Source: Metasolibacillus fluoroglycofenilyticus (GTDB lineage Bacteria; Bacillota; Bacilli; Bacillales_A; Planococcaceae). Taken from it: 64,000 bases of DNA. This document shows, one piece after another, positions 63,371-64,000 of the stretch. The position numbers and the translations under genes are program-made. The stretch's first letter is position 1; each line of letters starts with the position of its first letter. The notes beneath the pieces were generated by a model. That model ran no database searches, was not told where the DNA came from, and was given only the letters and a program-made list of their open reading frames with translations. Location of the stretch: NCBI RefSeq assembly GCF_003049645.1, contig NZ_PYWK01000001.1, forward strand, positions 558,001 to 622,000, in the 5' to 3' direction.

Positions 63371-64000
63371 GTGAAAAAGCTTTTTCTAACTCTTTTTGTG
63401 CTTATGCTAGGGGTATTTATACTTGCGCCTAATTATTCTCATGCACAATTAGCTGATGGAACATACGATATTCAATATCAAGTCAATAAGCCAAGTAGTA
63501 TTTCCGCTTCTATGGCCAATGATTATTTTTTAAAGCCTGCAAAGGTAATTATGAAAAATGGCAAGGCAACTGTGCAATTGACGATTAAAAATAGTGCATG
63601 GGTAACGGAGTTTAACCCGCCGAGTGGTGCGACAGTAATTAGCCAAAATGCCGCTGCTGATACGCGTGTTGTGCAATTTGCTGTAGCTAATTTGGGGAAT
63701 CCTGTAACAGTGGCAATGAAAATCGATATTGATGATATTAATTATCATCACGGTTATAGCGTTGATTTTGTATTTGACGCAGCGGGTATTCCACAAGCAA
63801 CGGAGCAAAATGCGCAAACAAATAAAGAATCTTCAAAGGCTGTTAACAATGTGAGTAAGACGCCAAGCTCTTCAAATGTTGAAGATAATGGAAATAAAGC
63901 TGACGGAACAGTAAGTGCTAGTGAAAAAGTAGAAAATCCACAAACAAGTGATTCTTTACCATATCTTTTCATCTTTATGCTTATTGCTTCGGTGCTTGTA
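63371..64000 (+). CDS. isdC: NEAT-domain heme-binding cell-wall protein, IsdC-like (cut by window end)
   Basis: 210 codons visible. A signal peptide (VKKLFLTLFVLMLGVFILAP) precedes one NEAT domain (about 38-140) with the lip region SASMANDYF and the heme motif Y-x3-Y at Tyr125-Tyr129 (YHHGY). A polar linker leads to the sorting signal NPQTS (189-193) and a hydrophobic tail that runs to the window edge. NPQTx is the sortase B type motif of IsdC proteins, so the protein is likely buried in the wall and passes heme to a transporter. The start is GTG with AAAGGGAGG 9 nt upstream. A Fur-like site precedes it. Confidence 0.88.
   Translation, partial: MKKLFLTLFVLMLGVFILAPNYSHAQLADGTYDIQYQVNKPSSISASMANDYFLKPAKVIMKNGKATVQLTIKNSAWVTEFNPPSGATVISQNAAADTRVVQFAVANLGNPVTVAMKIDIDDINYHHGYSVDFVFDAAGIPQATEQNAQTNKESSKAVNNVSKTPSSSNVEDNGNKADGTVSASEKVENPQTSDSLPYLFIFMLIASVLV

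Overview
The window is chromosomal DNA from a low-GC, endospore-forming Firmicute of the Bacillales. The gene order closely follows several blocks of the Bacillus subtilis map: uvrA-yvlB-ftsEX-ctpB-minJ; addBA; yisK-yisL; yitU-yitV-yitW; yjzD-fabH-fabF; trpS-spx-mecA-coiA-pepF; yjbH to yjbO; cotO-cotZ; spoVIF-yjcF-yjcG-yjcH. The blocks are joined differently than in B. subtilis, and the intergenic repeats resemble what I recall of Lysinibacillus and related Planococcaceae/Caryophanaceae. That genus-level placement is an inference. No phage, insertion sequence, CRISPR array, rRNA or tRNA was seen.

Layout. 0-10 kb: DNA repair (uvrA 3' end), an envelope-stress type DUF4097 protein, and a cell-wall/division block: FtsEX, a secreted coiled-coil M23 murein hydrolase, a membrane thioredoxin, a CtpB-like S41 protease and a MinJ-like PDZ protein. 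10-18 kb: AddB and AddA, the recombinational repair nuclease/helicase. 18-22 kb: membrane and metabolic genes, plus a membrane-anchored GH13 protein whose catalytic residues are lost. 23-29 kb: an Opp-type oligopeptide transporter (D-F-B-C-A). 29-35 kb: YitUVW, an Fnr oxygen sensor, and a ClpB-type disaggregase lacking the N-domain behind a CtsR-like site. 35-40 kb: FabH-FabF under a FapR-like operator, and TrpS under a tryptophan T-box. 40-45 kb: Spx, MecA, CoiA, PepF. 44.9-45.8 kb: a tandem array of about 101-bp units. 46-54 kb: EcsC-like protein, SpxH, globin, lytic transglycosylase, CYTH protein, RelQ-type alarmone synthetase, NAD kinase and an RluD-family pseudouridine synthase. 54-60 kb: MgtE, then a sporulation block (CotO-like, CotZ-like, YhcN/YlaJ-type lipoprotein, SpoVAC-SpoVAD-SpoVAEb, YjcZ-like, SpoVIF). 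60-64 kb: YjcFGH, a PgpA-like protein, a thermonuclease, and the start of a Fur-associated NEAT heme protein (IsdC-like).

Several genes form functional sets. Spx and SpxH are the target and adaptor of ClpXP proteolysis, and MecA is the ClpC adaptor. FtsEX lies directly upstream of the hydrolase it may activate. The CotO/CotZ/SpoVA/SpoVIF genes act in spore coat assembly and dipicolinate handling.

The least explained content is in the spacers. At least four dispersed repeat families (called A to D here), a set of related long-stem terminators, one widespread Bacillaceae-type palindromic repeat and the tandem array fill most long gaps. Family A occurs between co-directional genes, always in their orientation, and some of its stems show compensatory changes between copies. 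It is the best candidate here for an undescribed structured RNA element.
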